NCBI RefSeq assembly: GCF_009653635.1
Contig: NZ_PPFD01000006.1
Location: 62,001-126,000, forward strand
DNA: 64,000 nucleotides
Source: Endozoicomonas sp. OPT23
Lineage (GTDB): Bacteria; Pseudomonadota; Gammaproteobacteria; Pseudomonadales; Endozoicomonadaceae
Direction of reading: 5' to 3'
In this document: piece after piece, positions 29,235 to 37,138 of the stretch
Layout: the number at the start of each line of letters is the position of its first letter
How positions within the stretch are numbered: position 1 is the first letter of the stretch
Made by a program: the position numbers and the translations under genes
Notes under the pieces: generated by a model
What the model was told of the DNA's origin: nothing
Seen by the model: only the letters and a program-made list of their open reading frames with translations
Databases searched by the model: none

Positions 29235-29567
29235 TCAGCTTCCCTTAACAGCCTCGGCTACCGAGTCGTGAACGGTGAACAGCTTGTCCATGGATGTCAG
29301 GTCAAACAGGTCCCTTACTGCAGGCTGAGCTTCGGCGAGACTGAATGAACCATTACCGGCCAGCTTTTTAAAGGCTGCAACCAGAGCACCAAGGCCGCTG
29401 CTGTCCATAAAACGAACCTGTGACAGATTGACCACCAGATTATGCTTGTCATTTTCGATCAGATCGAAAGCAAAGGTTTTGAATGATTCGGCAATAGAAG
29501 CATCCAGCCTCGCCTCTTCCACTTCAATAACGGTGAACTCGCCTTCCTGACGTTGTTCAAAAGACAT
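29235..29567 (-). CDS. STAS-domain anti-sigma factor antagonist
   Basis: This 110-residue STAS protein (SpoIIAA/RsbV type) has the phosphorylation motif FMDSSGLGAL. Ser57 is the expected site, reached by the neighbouring kinase and dephosphorylated by the upstream PP2C phosphatase. Unphosphorylated antagonists bind the kinase and release its partner. It lies 9 nt after the phosphatase gene and 2 nt before the kinase gene. HsbA of Pseudomonas is a functional parallel, but orthology is not established. Confidence 0.9.
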   Translation of the reverse strand: MSFEQRQEGEFTVIEVEEARLDASIAESFKTFAFDLIENDKHNLVVNLSQVRFMDSSGLGALVAAFKKLAGNGSFSLAEAQPAVRDLFDLTSMDKLFTVHDSVAEAVKGS

Positions 29568-29576
29568 ATTCAGCTC

Positions 29577-30734
29577 CTATGGATTCCATTCCAGTAATAG
29601 ATAAGTTACATCGTCGTCAAAACCATCCTGATTTCGCCACTGACTTATTTCCTGCTCTACATGACGTATCGTTTCAGACACGCTGAACTGGAGGCTGTAA
29701 ATCAGTGCGGTCAGTAATCTCTGTTCTTCGTATTGTTCACCCTGCGGGTCTTCACACTCGGTAATGCCGTCGGAATAAAGAAACAGACGATCACCGGGTT
29801 GCAGTTGTAGTGTCTGGTTCTGGTACTCCATATCAGGCATCATGCCAACGGGAACCCCGCCACCCATTACTGCGTTGACTGTTTTATTTTCAGGGCTGAT
29901 CCAGAGCGCTGGAGGATGCCCTGCCTGAGCAATGACTACCTCTCCGGTTCTGCTGTTGATTACGCCGTAAACCGCCGTGAAATAAAGCATGGATTCAGGT
30001 GTGGTTTGAAAACGGTTGTTCAGAGATGCAAGCACTTCTGCAGGGTTGCTTAATGCGGCTTCAACGTCTGAACTCTCGGAAAGAATATTGTTAAGCGTAA
30101 AAGAGAAGAGTGCCGAAGGTATGCCGTGGCCGGCAACATCAAGCTGATAAAAGGCAATACGTTCACCATCCACCGGATGATAACCAAACATATCGCCGCC
30201 CAGAATCTTGCTGGGCTTAAAGAACCAGTCGAAATCCACCTTCTGTATCGTTGCAGGTTTGGCCAATAAAGACTCTTGAGTACAGGCTGCCGATTCCAGA
30301 TCTTTTTCTATGGTATGAATAGCTTCAGAGAGTTGCTGGTTCTGCTGTTCCAGCTGTTGCTCCAGCTCGATAATTCGTATGCCTGCATTAAGGCGAGCAT
30401 CGAGTTCTTCAAAATTGACCGGTTTGACCAGAAAGTCATCCGCACCATTATTCATACCTTCGACCACGGCCTGACGGTCTGATTTTCCGGTCAGAAGAAT
30501 AAAGTAGGTGTAACGCTCACCCGTGGTTTTTCGAACCTGCTGAAGCAGTTCAATGCCGTCCATTCCTGGCATCATCCAGTCACTGATCACAATCCGGATA
30601 TCCGGCTGTGACTGCAACATGGCAAAGGCCTGCTCACCGTCTTCGGCTTCCAGCACGGTGTGACCTTTTTTGCGAAGCACCACCGACAGCAGCATGCGCT
30701 GGTCTCTGGCATCTTCGACAATCAGTATATTCAT
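29577..30734 (-). CDS. Response regulator with PP2C (SpoIIE/RsbU) phosphatase output
   Basis: The protein (385 residues from the ATG giving MNILIVEDARD) joins a receiver domain to a PP2C-type phosphatase. The receiver has phospho-acceptor Asp52, Thr82 and Lys104. A Gln-rich coiled coil at about 122-150 links it to the phosphatase, which has metal-binding GGDMFG (Asp181) and LDVAGHG (Asp199). It should dephosphorylate the STAS protein encoded next. In-frame sequence before this ATG overlaps the MscS gene and is not conserved. HsbR of Pseudomonas is similar but carries its HATPase in the same chain. Confidence 0.9.
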   Translation of the reverse strand: MNILIVEDARDQRMLLSVVLRKKGHTVLEAEDGEQAFAMLQSQPDIRIVISDWMMPGMDGIELLQQVRKTTGERYTYFILLTGKSDRQAVVEGMNNGADDFLVKPVNFEELDARLNAGIRIIELEQQLEQQNQQLSEAIHTIEKDLESAACTQESLLAKPATIQKVDFDWFFKPSKILGGDMFGYHPVDGERIAFYQLDVAGHGIPSALFSFTLNNILSESSDVEAALSNPAEVLASLNNRFQTTPESMLYFTAVYGVINSRTGEVVIAQAGHPPALWISPENKTVNAVMGGGVPVGMMPDMEYQNQTLQLQPGDRLFLYSDGITECEDPQGEQYEEQRLLTALIYSLQFSVSETIRHVEQEISQWRNQDGFDDDVTYLLLEWNP

Positions 30735-30762
30735 GCTGCTGTTGTCGGCATGACAGAATGAA

Positions 30763-31794
30763 TCATGATTCTTTAAGATAGCGAACCACAGGGTAGGCAA
30801 AATCTGCGCCTGCGGCTTTTACTGCATCGGCAATGATCATCATCACCTGCTCCTGTACCCGGACAAAATCAACTCGACCGGTGGGGATAACATGAACCCT
30901 GATCTGGCAGTCCAGTGCGGATTCACCGTATTTAAGGAATCGTGCGTAATACGGCTCTTTGCAATTGAGTTCTGTGTGCTGTTTGAACGCTTCGCAGATA
31001 CTGTTCATTACCGCTTCTACTTTATCGAAATCTTCATAACGAAGACCGAAGTTCTCAACGATGCGGCGGTTAAGCATCCGTGAAGGTGTTTCAATAACAA
31101 TGCTGGTGAAGACTGAATTGGGTACATAAATGGGTCGACGCTCAAAAGTACGAATTCGTGTCAGTCGCCAGCCAATATGTTCTACATGACCTTCAATATT
31201 ACGATCGGGGGATTTAATCCAGTCTCCTTCCTTAAAAGGTCGGTCGACCATAAGCATCAAACCGCCAAAGAAATTGGCCAGCCAGTCCTTGGCGGCCAGA
31301 CCAAGGACGATACCGCCAACACCACCAAAAGTTAGCAATGCAGACAGTGAGTACCCCAGTTTTTGCGCCAGTGCCAGAACTGCAAATATGACCAGTATGA
31401 TCTGCACGATACGGGAAATGCTGGCAGCAAGATCATAGCTGAGGTTTCTGATATAGCCCTGACGGGAAAGTTCAGGCAATGATCGGGTTACTCGAATAAG
31501 TATCCAGAGTGGGAATGCTACAGAAACAACGACTTCCAGTATTCGCAACCAGTCATGCCAGAGATCACCCTCGTGAGGGTCAACGATATGCAGAAAGTAA
31601 AACAGGCAGAGAATCCAGGGCAGCAGCAATAAAGGATATCTGACAGTTGTTACAAGTAGTCTTCGCAACTGGTGTTGGTCAGCTCTTTGCCAGCGATGAA
31701 GAATAATATGAATCAACCAGCATAAAACCAATGCAGCTGCTAGTGACATTGCGATCATCAGGGATTGACTGGATAGCCAGGCCGTTAAACTCAT
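30763..31794 (-). CDS. MscS-family mechanosensitive channel (second copy)
   Basis: A small-conductance mechanosensitive channel of 343 residues. Hydrophobic helices at about 10-30, 47-70, 80-105 and 130-150 precede the pore-lining helix (LTFGGVGGIVLGLAAKDWLANFFGG). The beta domain (RPFKEGDWIKSPDRNIEGHVEHIGWRLTRIRTF begins it) and a C-terminal domain follow. It lies 28 nt upstream of the response regulator gene. Together with the gene at 31889 it forms a tandem pair, with near-identical pore and beta-domain motifs but different N-termini. Confidence 0.92.
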   Translation of the reverse strand: MSLTAWLSSQSLMIAMSLAAALVLCWLIHIILHRWQRADQHQLRRLLVTTVRYPLLLLPWILCLFYFLHIVDPHEGDLWHDWLRILEVVVSVAFPLWILIRVTRSLPELSRQGYIRNLSYDLAASISRIVQIILVIFAVLALAQKLGYSLSALLTFGGVGGIVLGLAAKDWLANFFGGLMLMVDRPFKEGDWIKSPDRNIEGHVEHIGWRLTRIRTFERRPIYVPNSVFTSIVIETPSRMLNRRIVENFGLRYEDFDKVEAVMNSICEAFKQHTELNCKEPYYARFLKYGESALDCQIRVHVIPTGRVDFVRVQEQVMMIIADAVKAAGADFAYPVVRYLKES

Positions 31795-31888
31795 AACCGC
31801 TCCATGGATTATCAGTTTAAGAAAATACGGCCGGTATCATGATGTCAGGCCGCTGTTATGTTAAACAGCGACCTGTGAAGGCGTGGCT

Positions 31889-32989
31889 TTAGGCAGGCTC
31901 TATTTGGGAGGCTAAAGATGTAATAAACGGTGAAGGGTCAATAGTGCGTGTAGGAAAGGCAATATCCGCATTGTGCTTATGAATGATGTTCATCACTTCC
32001 AGCAGCACTTCCTGTTTGATTCGATGAAACTCAACCCAGTCCGTGGTGCGAGTAAAGCAGTAGATAAAGCAGTCCAGCGAAGAGGCACCGAAACGATCAA
32101 AATTCACCATCAGGGTTTTATCGCTGGCAATATCTGTATTCTGTTGCAGGTAGCTTTTGATCTCGGCAAGAATGGCATGCACCTGTCGACCATCCTGATA
32201 ACGCAAACCGATGGCTTCCTTGATGCGTCTGTTTTCCATACGGGACGGATTTTCAACAGAGATGCTGGTGAAGGTTGCATTTGGAACATAAAGTGGGCGT
32301 TTATCAAAGGTGCGAATACGGGTCTGGCGCCAGCCAATATATTCCACAGTGCCTTCGATATTTTTGTCCGGTGAACGGATCCAGTCGCCTACTTTAAAGG
32401 GCTTGTCGAGATAGACCATCAGGCCGCCAAAGAAATTGGCCAGCATATCCTTGGCGGCAAAACCAATGGCTAAACCACCCACACCACCAAATGCCAAAAT
32501 ACCTGAAATACTGTAGCCAAGCACTTGTAAACTAATAAGAAAAGCGATGATCACAATAATAGTGCGGAACAGTCGGCCTACAGCAACGACCGCTGTCGGA
32601 TCCTTTTTTACACTGGCAGCATCCTGATTCAGATAACTCTTTTCAAGGCGTCTGATGAACCGATAGAGACACCAGCCAGCAATGTACACGAATGAGATAT
32701 CAGACAGTTTTCTGATACCTTTCAGTACTTCCAACTGGGTTTCAAGATGAATAATGTCGATGGACCAGCCGAAAGCGATCAGCCAGACTAATGAGATAAC
32801 AGGCTTTCTGGCTGACTTGATAAGAGCATCATCCCAGAGCACCCTGGTCTTTTCTGCCTGTATAGTCAGCACACTAAAGAACCTGCTCATGAACAAGTGA
32901 CAGGCAACAGCCATGCCGAAAACGATCAGCAACTGCCCTATTCCACTCGGCAAGTCGGCTCCAAACAAGTAGGTGGTTATCTCATCCAT
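31889..32989 (-). CDS. MscS-family mechanosensitive channel (first copy)
   Basis: This 366-residue MscS channel has the pore helix LAFGGVGGLAIGFAAKDMLANFF, the beta-domain motifs PFKVGDWIRSPD and GWRQTRIRTFDKRP, and a C-terminal alpha/beta domain. Four to five membrane helices are visible, the first after a short periplasmic N-terminus. Such channels open under membrane tension and release solutes during hypo-osmotic shock. It starts 11 nt after nagZ and 94 nt before the second channel gene. Duplication followed by divergence is the simplest reading. Confidence 0.92.
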   Translation of the reverse strand: MDEITTYLFGADLPSGIGQLLIVFGMAVACHLFMSRFFSVLTIQAEKTRVLWDDALIKSARKPVISLVWLIAFGWSIDIIHLETQLEVLKGIRKLSDISFVYIAGWCLYRFIRRLEKSYLNQDAASVKKDPTAVVAVGRLFRTIIVIIAFLISLQVLGYSISGILAFGGVGGLAIGFAAKDMLANFFGGLMVYLDKPFKVGDWIRSPDKNIEGTVEYIGWRQTRIRTFDKRPLYVPNATFTSISVENPSRMENRRIKEAIGLRYQDGRQVHAILAEIKSYLQQNTDIASDKTLMVNFDRFGASSLDCFIYCFTRTTDWVEFHRIKQEVLLEVMNIIHKHNADIAFPTRTIDPSPFITSLASQIEPA

Positions 32990-33000
32990 CAGAACAACAC

Positions 33001-34062
33001 TCAGTCAGTATAACGTTGAATCAGGTGATCGATTTTATCACGGCAGTTAAGGTATCGTTCAGAACTTCGCAGCTGATTGCCATCAACCGCCTGTTTTTTC
33101 ATCAGAGTTTGAATCAGTTCTGGATCGGCTTGGTAATCAGTAATTTCTGACAGTACCTCTTTTACACCGTCTCGATTGCTCAGAATTAACAGGTTGCAGC
33201 CTGCAGACAGTGCACGTCGAACGCGTTCAGAATAACTTCCCGCAGAAGCGGCTCCTTCCATAGTCAGGCAATCACTCATTACCAGGCCTTTAAAGCCGAG
33301 CTGCTTTCTAAGAATGTCCTGTAGCCATTTTTTGGAGAAGCCCGTCGGACTGGAATCGACTTGATCAAACACAATATGGGCCGGCATCAGGGCTTCAATG
33401 CCAGATTCGATGGCAGTTACAAAAGGCTTCAGATCACGGTTTTCAATGTCTTGCCACGAGCGTGAATCAACCGGTAAATCAAGGTGGGAGTCAAGATCAA
33501 CACTGCCATGGCCGGGGAAATGTTTGCCGATATTAGCCATTCCAGCTTCATTGACACCCGCTCGCCATGCTTCAGTCAGTTGTATAACTGTTTCAGTGTC
33601 ATGCCCGAAAGCGCGGGTCCCAATGACGGTATTCAGCCCCAGATCCAGATCCAGAACGGGAGCGAGACTTAGATCAATGTCACAGGCCAGTAATTCCGAT
33701 GCCATCAACCAGCCAGCGTCTTTGGTCAGTGCCAGCGCATTTTCAGGATCACGGTTGTAGTAACGGGCATAGCTGGCTGCAGGAGGTAGACGGGTAAATT
33801 CGGTTTTAAAACGCTGAACAAGACCACCTTCCTGATCAACCGTGATCAACAGGTTTTCTCTGACAGAGCGTATGCTGTTAACCAGCTGAATAAGTTGTTC
33901 TTTCCCTGTGAAGTTACGGCTGAATAGCAGAACACCAGCGACCTTAGGGTGAACAAGTATCTCTCTGTCTTCCTGACTAAGCTCAGTACCCGGCAGATCG
34001 ACCAGAAGAGCGCCACTGTTTTTGTGATTCTTTTCGCCATTGGATGGACTGGTTGATGTCAC
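33001..34062 (-). CDS. nagZ: Beta-N-acetylhexosaminidase NagZ
   Basis: NagZ is a cytoplasmic family 3 glycoside hydrolase that removes GlcNAc from anhydro-muropeptides during cell-wall recycling. The 353-residue protein has TVDQEGGLVQRF, the catalytic loop GKHFPGHGSVDLDSH (His/Asp acid-base dyad) and the nucleophile Asp in VMSDCLTMEGA. It starts with a GTG that overlaps the stop of the L,D-transpeptidase gene (GTGA), indicating coupling. MltD in this window would supply its substrates. The nagZ-psrA neighbourhood is also seen in Pseudomonas. Confidence 0.95.
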   Translation of the reverse strand: MTSTSPSNGEKNHKNSGALLVDLPGTELSQEDREILVHPKVAGVLLFSRNFTGKEQLIQLVNSIRSVRENLLITVDQEGGLVQRFKTEFTRLPPAASYARYYNRDPENALALTKDAGWLMASELLACDIDLSLAPVLDLDLGLNTVIGTRAFGHDTETVIQLTEAWRAGVNEAGMANIGKHFPGHGSVDLDSHLDLPVDSRSWQDIENRDLKPFVTAIESGIEALMPAHIVFDQVDSSPTGFSKKWLQDILRKQLGFKGLVMSDCLTMEGAASAGSYSERVRRALSAGCNLLILSNRDGVKEVLSEITDYQADPELIQTLMKKQAVDGNQLRSSERYLNCRDKIDHLIQRYTD

Positions 34063-34580
34063 AGTATATCTTCCCTGCTGTTGACAATGTTGATGCTGAT
34101 ACCGGCTTGAATCCTGTCAAAAAGCTCAATCAGATCTTTACCATGCATGCGGATGCAGCCCTTTGAGCCAGGTTTACCCATGGTCGCATGATCCGGTGAG
34201 CCATGGATATAAACGTATCGACGCATGGTATCGACATTACCCAGGCGATTGAAACCAACTTCGGTTCCGCTTAGCCAGAGAATGCGGGTAAGTATCCAGT
34301 CTCGTCTTACCGGGTAATTTTCCTGCAGTTCAGAAGAAAATATTTCACCGGTAGGACGGCGGGAAACAAATACAGTATGAAGAGGGCAACCGTCACCAAT
34401 TTTAGCTCGAATAATGTGCCTGCCCAGTGGTGTCTGCCAGCTTCCTTCCTGCTGGCCAGTTCCTTTGCTGGCAGTGGAGACTGAATAACGGTGCAGTACA
34501 CCGTTGTCATCGGTCAGTTCAAGGGTCTGGCTGTCTATAAAAACATTGATGTGCACGCTGGGGCTAACCTTTGCTATCAA
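34059..34580 (-). CDS. L,D-transpeptidase (YkuD) family protein without signal peptide
   Basis: The YkuD catalytic core is clear in this 173-residue protein: IHGSPDHATMG with His126, then SKGCIRMHGKDL with the nucleophile Cys142. These enzymes act on L,D-peptide bonds of peptidoglycan stems. There is no signal peptide or membrane helix, so it should be cytoplasmic. That points to a role on recycled muropeptides alongside NagZ rather than wall crosslinking. The start is a TTG 9 nt after psrA. A GTG at codon 9 is possible. Its stop overlaps nagZ. Confidence 0.87.
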   Translation of the reverse strand: MIAKVSPSVHINVFIDSQTLELTDDNGVLHRYSVSTASKGTGQQEGSWQTPLGRHIIRAKIGDGCPLHTVFVSRRPTGEIFSSELQENYPVRRDWILTRILWLSGTEVGFNRLGNVDTMRRYVYIHGSPDHATMGKPGSKGCIRMHGKDLIELFDRIQAGISINIVNSREDIL

Positions 34581-34589
34581 TTATGCTGA

Positions 34590-35240
34590 TCAAGAGTGGC
34601 CTTCATCATAAGTTGCATGGGCACGGAGTCCTGCAGCCATAAAAGGTACCATTCTTCGCATAATAGCTTCTATATCGTCATCAATGCCATGATCTCGTTT
34701 GGCAATGGCCAGTAACGCTTCTGACCCGGACATGGCGAAAATAGCAGAGCCCAGAATAAAGTAGCTGCGCCAGTACATATCAGACACTGGCAGACCGGGG
34801 CAGGATCCATAGAGCTTTTCAAAATAGCGAGCCAGTGTGGCACCGTAACTTTCGGTAAGGAAGCGTTTCAAGTGGCCTTGATTCTGGGTATACGCCAGCC
34901 CCATCAAGCGCATGAATATCGCAATATCATTTGGACGACGGGGTTTTACTGCCAGAATATGGTTAACAAGAAGCTCCAGCACTTCTTCGACTTCCATCAT
35001 CTTGCTGTCACTGGACAGATTTTCCAGAGACTGATCCAGCCCGGCCATAAACGGATCAAGAAAGCGGCCAAACACCGCCTGAATCAATTCCTTCTTGGAA
35101 CCGAAATGATAATTCACTGCTGCCAGGTTTACTTTGGCATCGCTGGTGATAGCTCTGAGAGACGTTTCTGCAAACCCGTGTTCAGCAAAGAGTAATTCTG
35201 CAGAGTCGAGAATGCGTTCTACTGTGGTCGATCGAGACAT
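34590..35240 (-). CDS. psrA: TetR-family fatty-acid-responsive regulator PsrA
   Basis: This 216-residue TetR protein has a helix-turn-helix (GFAETSLRAITSDAKVNLAA, NYHFGSKKELIQ) that closely matches Pseudomonas PsrA. It also has the PsrA-like ligand-domain segment IFMRLMGLAYTQNQGHLKRF. PsrA represses fatty-acid degradation genes and itself, and long-chain acyl ligands release it. The neighbourhood (lexA divergent, nagZ downstream) is the same as in Pseudomonas. The ATG giving MSRSTTVERILD is chosen over a TTG two codons upstream. A PsrA-type palindrome lies just upstream. Confidence 0.9.
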   Translation of the reverse strand: MSRSTTVERILDSAELLFAEHGFAETSLRAITSDAKVNLAAVNYHFGSKKELIQAVFGRFLDPFMAGLDQSLENLSSDSKMMEVEEVLELLVNHILAVKPRRPNDIAIFMRLMGLAYTQNQGHLKRFLTESYGATLARYFEKLYGSCPGLPVSDMYWRSYFILGSAIFAMSGSEALLAIAKRDHGIDDDIEAIMRRMVPFMAAGLRAHATYDEGHS

Positions 35241-35267
35241 AGGCAAACATCAGTTAAGAAACAAGTG

Positions 35268-35287
35268 TTTCAAACCTACGTTTGAAA
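35268..35287. promoter_or_regulatory. PsrA operator upstream of psrA
   Basis: TTTCAAAC-CTAC-GTTTGAAA is a perfect 8-bp inverted repeat with a 4-nt spacer. It matches the published PsrA consensus of the form (G/C)AAAC-N2-4-GTTTG. It begins 28 nt upstream of the psrA ATG, where autorepression would act. Confidence 0.85.
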
Positions 35288-35485
35288 ACTGCAGCTGTCA
35301 AGGAGAGGAGTCAGGCAAAGGCTGAGAATTACTGCTTTTTAGAGGGTGAACAGTATGACCAGATAAATGTATCACAGCTTTTTCAGAAGCACATTGAAGT
35401 CACTGTTACAGATGGTTAACCGCTTTGATGGTCGACAGTCATGCCGATAAAGGAAGCAATAAGAAATAAATCTGCTCAACAATAG

Positions 35486-35513
35486 TTGATACAGTAAAAA
35501 TACTGTATATAAT
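35486..35513 (+). promoter_or_regulatory. lexA sigma-70 promoter
   Basis: TTGATA (-35) and TATAAT (-10) are separated by 16 nt. The -10 box lies inside the first LexA box, so LexA binding would block RNA polymerase directly. Confidence 0.8.
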
Positions 35514-35537
35514 TACAGATACTGTATATAACAACAG
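35503..35537 (+). promoter_or_regulatory. Tandem LexA (SOS) boxes upstream of lexA
   Basis: Two perfect CTGT-N8-ACAG sites lie 3 nt apart: 35503-35518 (CTGTATATAATTACAG) and 35522-35537 (CTGTATATAACAACAG). They overlap and follow the promoter and end 8 nt before the lexA ATG. This is the classic autoregulated lexA arrangement and should also control sulA. Confidence 0.95.
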
Positions 35538-35545
35538 GCTTAAAC

Positions 35546-36145
35546 ATGATTAAGCTCACCAAAAGGCAAAGCGAAATACTTGATCTGATCAAGTCGCATA
35601 TCGAAGAAACCGGTTTCCCTCCTACTCGTGCAGAAATTGCTCGCACTTTTGGTTTCCGTTCTCCTAACGCCGCTGAAGAGCATCTACGGGCGCTGGCCAG
35701 AAAAGGTGCTATCGAAATCACCCCTGGAGCTTCCAGAGGTATTCGCATTCCTGATTCGCATCAGGATGGTCTGCCAATAATTGGTCAGGTGGCAGCGGGT
35801 AACCCTATCCTCGCCCAGGAGCATATTGAAGATCATCTCAATCTGAATCCGGGCTTCTTTGTGCCACAGGCTGACTTCCTGCTTCGGGTAAAAGGTATGA
35901 GCATGAAGGATATCGGTATTCTCGATGGTGACCTTCTTGCTGTTCATAAAACGACTGAGGTTCGAAATGGCCAGGTGGTCGTTGCCCGAATAGAAGACGA
36001 AGTGACGGTAAAGCGATTCGAGCAAAATGGTAATCAGGTGCTGCTTCATGCAGAAAATGAAGAGTTTGACACTATTGTTGTTGATCTGAGTGAAAACAGT
36101 TTTGCCATTGAAGGCTTAAGTGTAGGCGTAATAAGAAACCATTAA
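35546..36145 (+). CDS. lexA: SOS repressor LexA
   Basis: LexA represses DNA-damage genes and cleaves itself when RecA is activated. The 199-residue protein has the winged helix ([20 protein letters not shown]), the cleavage site Ala84-Gly85 (VAAGNP), catalytic Ser119 (KGMSMKD) and Lys156 (TVKRF). These residue numbers are the same as in E. coli LexA. It is preceded by two LexA boxes and followed, 76 nt later, by sulA in the same direction. Confidence 0.98.
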   Translation: MIKLTKRQSEILDLIKSHIEETGFPPTRAEIARTFGFRSPNAAEEHLRALARKGAIEITPGASRGIRIPDSHQDGLPIIGQVAAGNPILAQEHIEDHLNLNPGFFVPQADFLLRVKGMSMKDIGILDGDLLAVHKTTEVRNGQVVVARIEDEVTVKRFEQNGNQVLLHAENEEFDTIVVDLSENSFAIEGLSVGVIRNH

Positions 36146-36221
36146 GAGTTTATAATATGCCATGAGTGAAGAATTCATGGCAAAAAAACGCAAGCTGTGC
36201 GTTTGTCAGGAGGAAGTCACC

Positions 36222-36710
36222 ATGCTCTATTCATCAGATTCTTTTCTTTACAAGTCCACCCCTTCCAGGCCAATTGACAGGAGTGGGCTTAGCAGTAAAA
36301 GAAATGAGCAGCAAAGAAAGCAAAAGCGCAAGCTGGGTTCAGTTAATGAACTGATTCTCTCGGACAACCCCTGGCAATCGGACTTTATTCTTACCCCTAT
36401 TCTCAATCAGCTGGCCGATAATAGCGAGCAGCGCTGGTTAACACTGGTGCTGAGTGATGATGCCTCTGATAAGACCAGAAGCTGGTTGAAACAGTCCGGC
36501 ATCAACCACACTAAGGTTCAGGTGATCAACCCAAAGGGTAAAGCAGACCTGCTGGAGCTGACTCGCAAAGCTCTGGCTTCAGGTACAAGCCATACCGTGA
36601 TCAGTTGGTTGAATGAAGTAGATAATGAAAATCTGGACCTGCTGGAATCCGCAGCGAAGAATGGGCATTGTCAGGCTTTGGCTATTCGCAGTAGAAACAG
36701 AGCTGCCTGA
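36222..36710 (+). CDS. sulA: SOS cell-division inhibitor SulA
   Basis: This 162-residue protein has the RecA-like SulA core: ELILSDNPWQSDFILTPIL, then RWLTLVLSDD and ASGTSHTVISWLNEV. SulA blocks FtsZ polymerisation after DNA damage. I start at the ATG at 36222 because AGGAGG lies 8 nt upstream. An in-frame ATG at 36162 would add a 20-residue basic, Cys-containing tail of unknown value. It has no LexA box of its own nearby and probably depends on read-through from lexA. Similarity to E. coli SulA is moderate, and the lexA linkage supports the call. Confidence 0.87.
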   Translation: MLYSSDSFLYKSTPSRPIDRSGLSSKRNEQQRKQKRKLGSVNELILSDNPWQSDFILTPILNQLADNSEQRWLTLVLSDDASDKTRSWLKQSGINHTKVQVINPKGKADLLELTRKALASGTSHTVISWLNEVDNENLDLLESAAKNGHCQALAIRSRNRAA

Positions 36711-36729
36711 CTCTCACAGAAAGAGTCAG
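36707..36729. terminator. Stem-loop at the end of sulA
   Basis: CTGACTCT pairs with AGAGTCAG over a 7-nt loop and includes the sulA stop codon. There is no U-tract, so termination is uncertain. Confidence 0.4.
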
Positions 36730-36752
36730 TCGAAACAAACAGCAGATAAGAG

Positions 36753-37013
36753 TCAGTGCAGTACTCTGTTTTCAGGAACTTCATCGTCTGAAGATTGAGG
36801 CTGAGTCAGTTCTGCAACTTCCTTCATACCAGCATCAAACATAGCTTTGGCTACCTGAAGGTATTCGCCTTCGAGATAGGATTTGGCTTCTTCAGAAAAC
36901 TTCATGGTCAGTAATGGTTCTTCACTGTCGTCGTCATCGCTACGACGTAAGACAATCTCACCATTGGGCAACTCGACGATTTCAAGAAAAGAAGCAGCTC
37001 TGTCCTGATCCAT
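36753..37013 (-). CDS. Conserved acidic protein of unknown function
   Basis: This 86-residue cytoplasmic protein starts at the ATG giving MDQDRAASFLEIV; a GTG four codons upstream is the alternative. It is strongly acidic (RRSDDDDSEEP) with a beta-rich N-terminus, and its C-terminal half has a helix with YLEGEYLQVAKAMFDAG. A small gene sits at the corresponding place between sulA and topA in Pseudomonas, which supports it being real. I cannot give a function. It is leftward, downstream of the 37139 gene. Confidence 0.75.
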   Translation of the reverse strand: MDQDRAASFLEIVELPNGEIVLRRSDDDDSEEPLLTMKFSEEAKSYLEGEYLQVAKAMFDAGMKEVAELTQPQSSDDEVPENRVLH

Positions 37014-37138
37014 AATACTAACCACACCTATGCAGATTCACAGCAGGAAGCTGTCTGTAATTGTTGACCGCTATTATCAGGTAATTTCGTAATATGATCA
37101 ATCCAGCCTGATTGAATATCCCTTCAGTATCAGCATGC

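Larger units (their letters stand above)
35241..35545. other. psrA-lexA divergent regulatory region
   Basis: This 305-nt gap holds the PsrA-type palindrome on the psrA side and the lexA promoter with two LexA boxes on the other. Between them, at about 35290-35480, I see no further gene or clear structured element. Confidence 0.8.

Noticed and set aside
28804-29567. STAS-kinase pair as regulator of a local sigma factor
   Set aside because: No sigma factor gene is present in the window, so the target cannot be named from context.
30735-30800. Extended N-terminus of the REC-PP2C protein overlapping the MscS gene
   Set aside because: The receiver domain begins exactly at the ATG at 30734, so residues before it are not part of the fold.
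36162-36221. Longer SulA starting at 36162
   Set aside because: The internal ATG at 36222 has a far better ribosome binding site. The extra residues are basic and unlike SulA.
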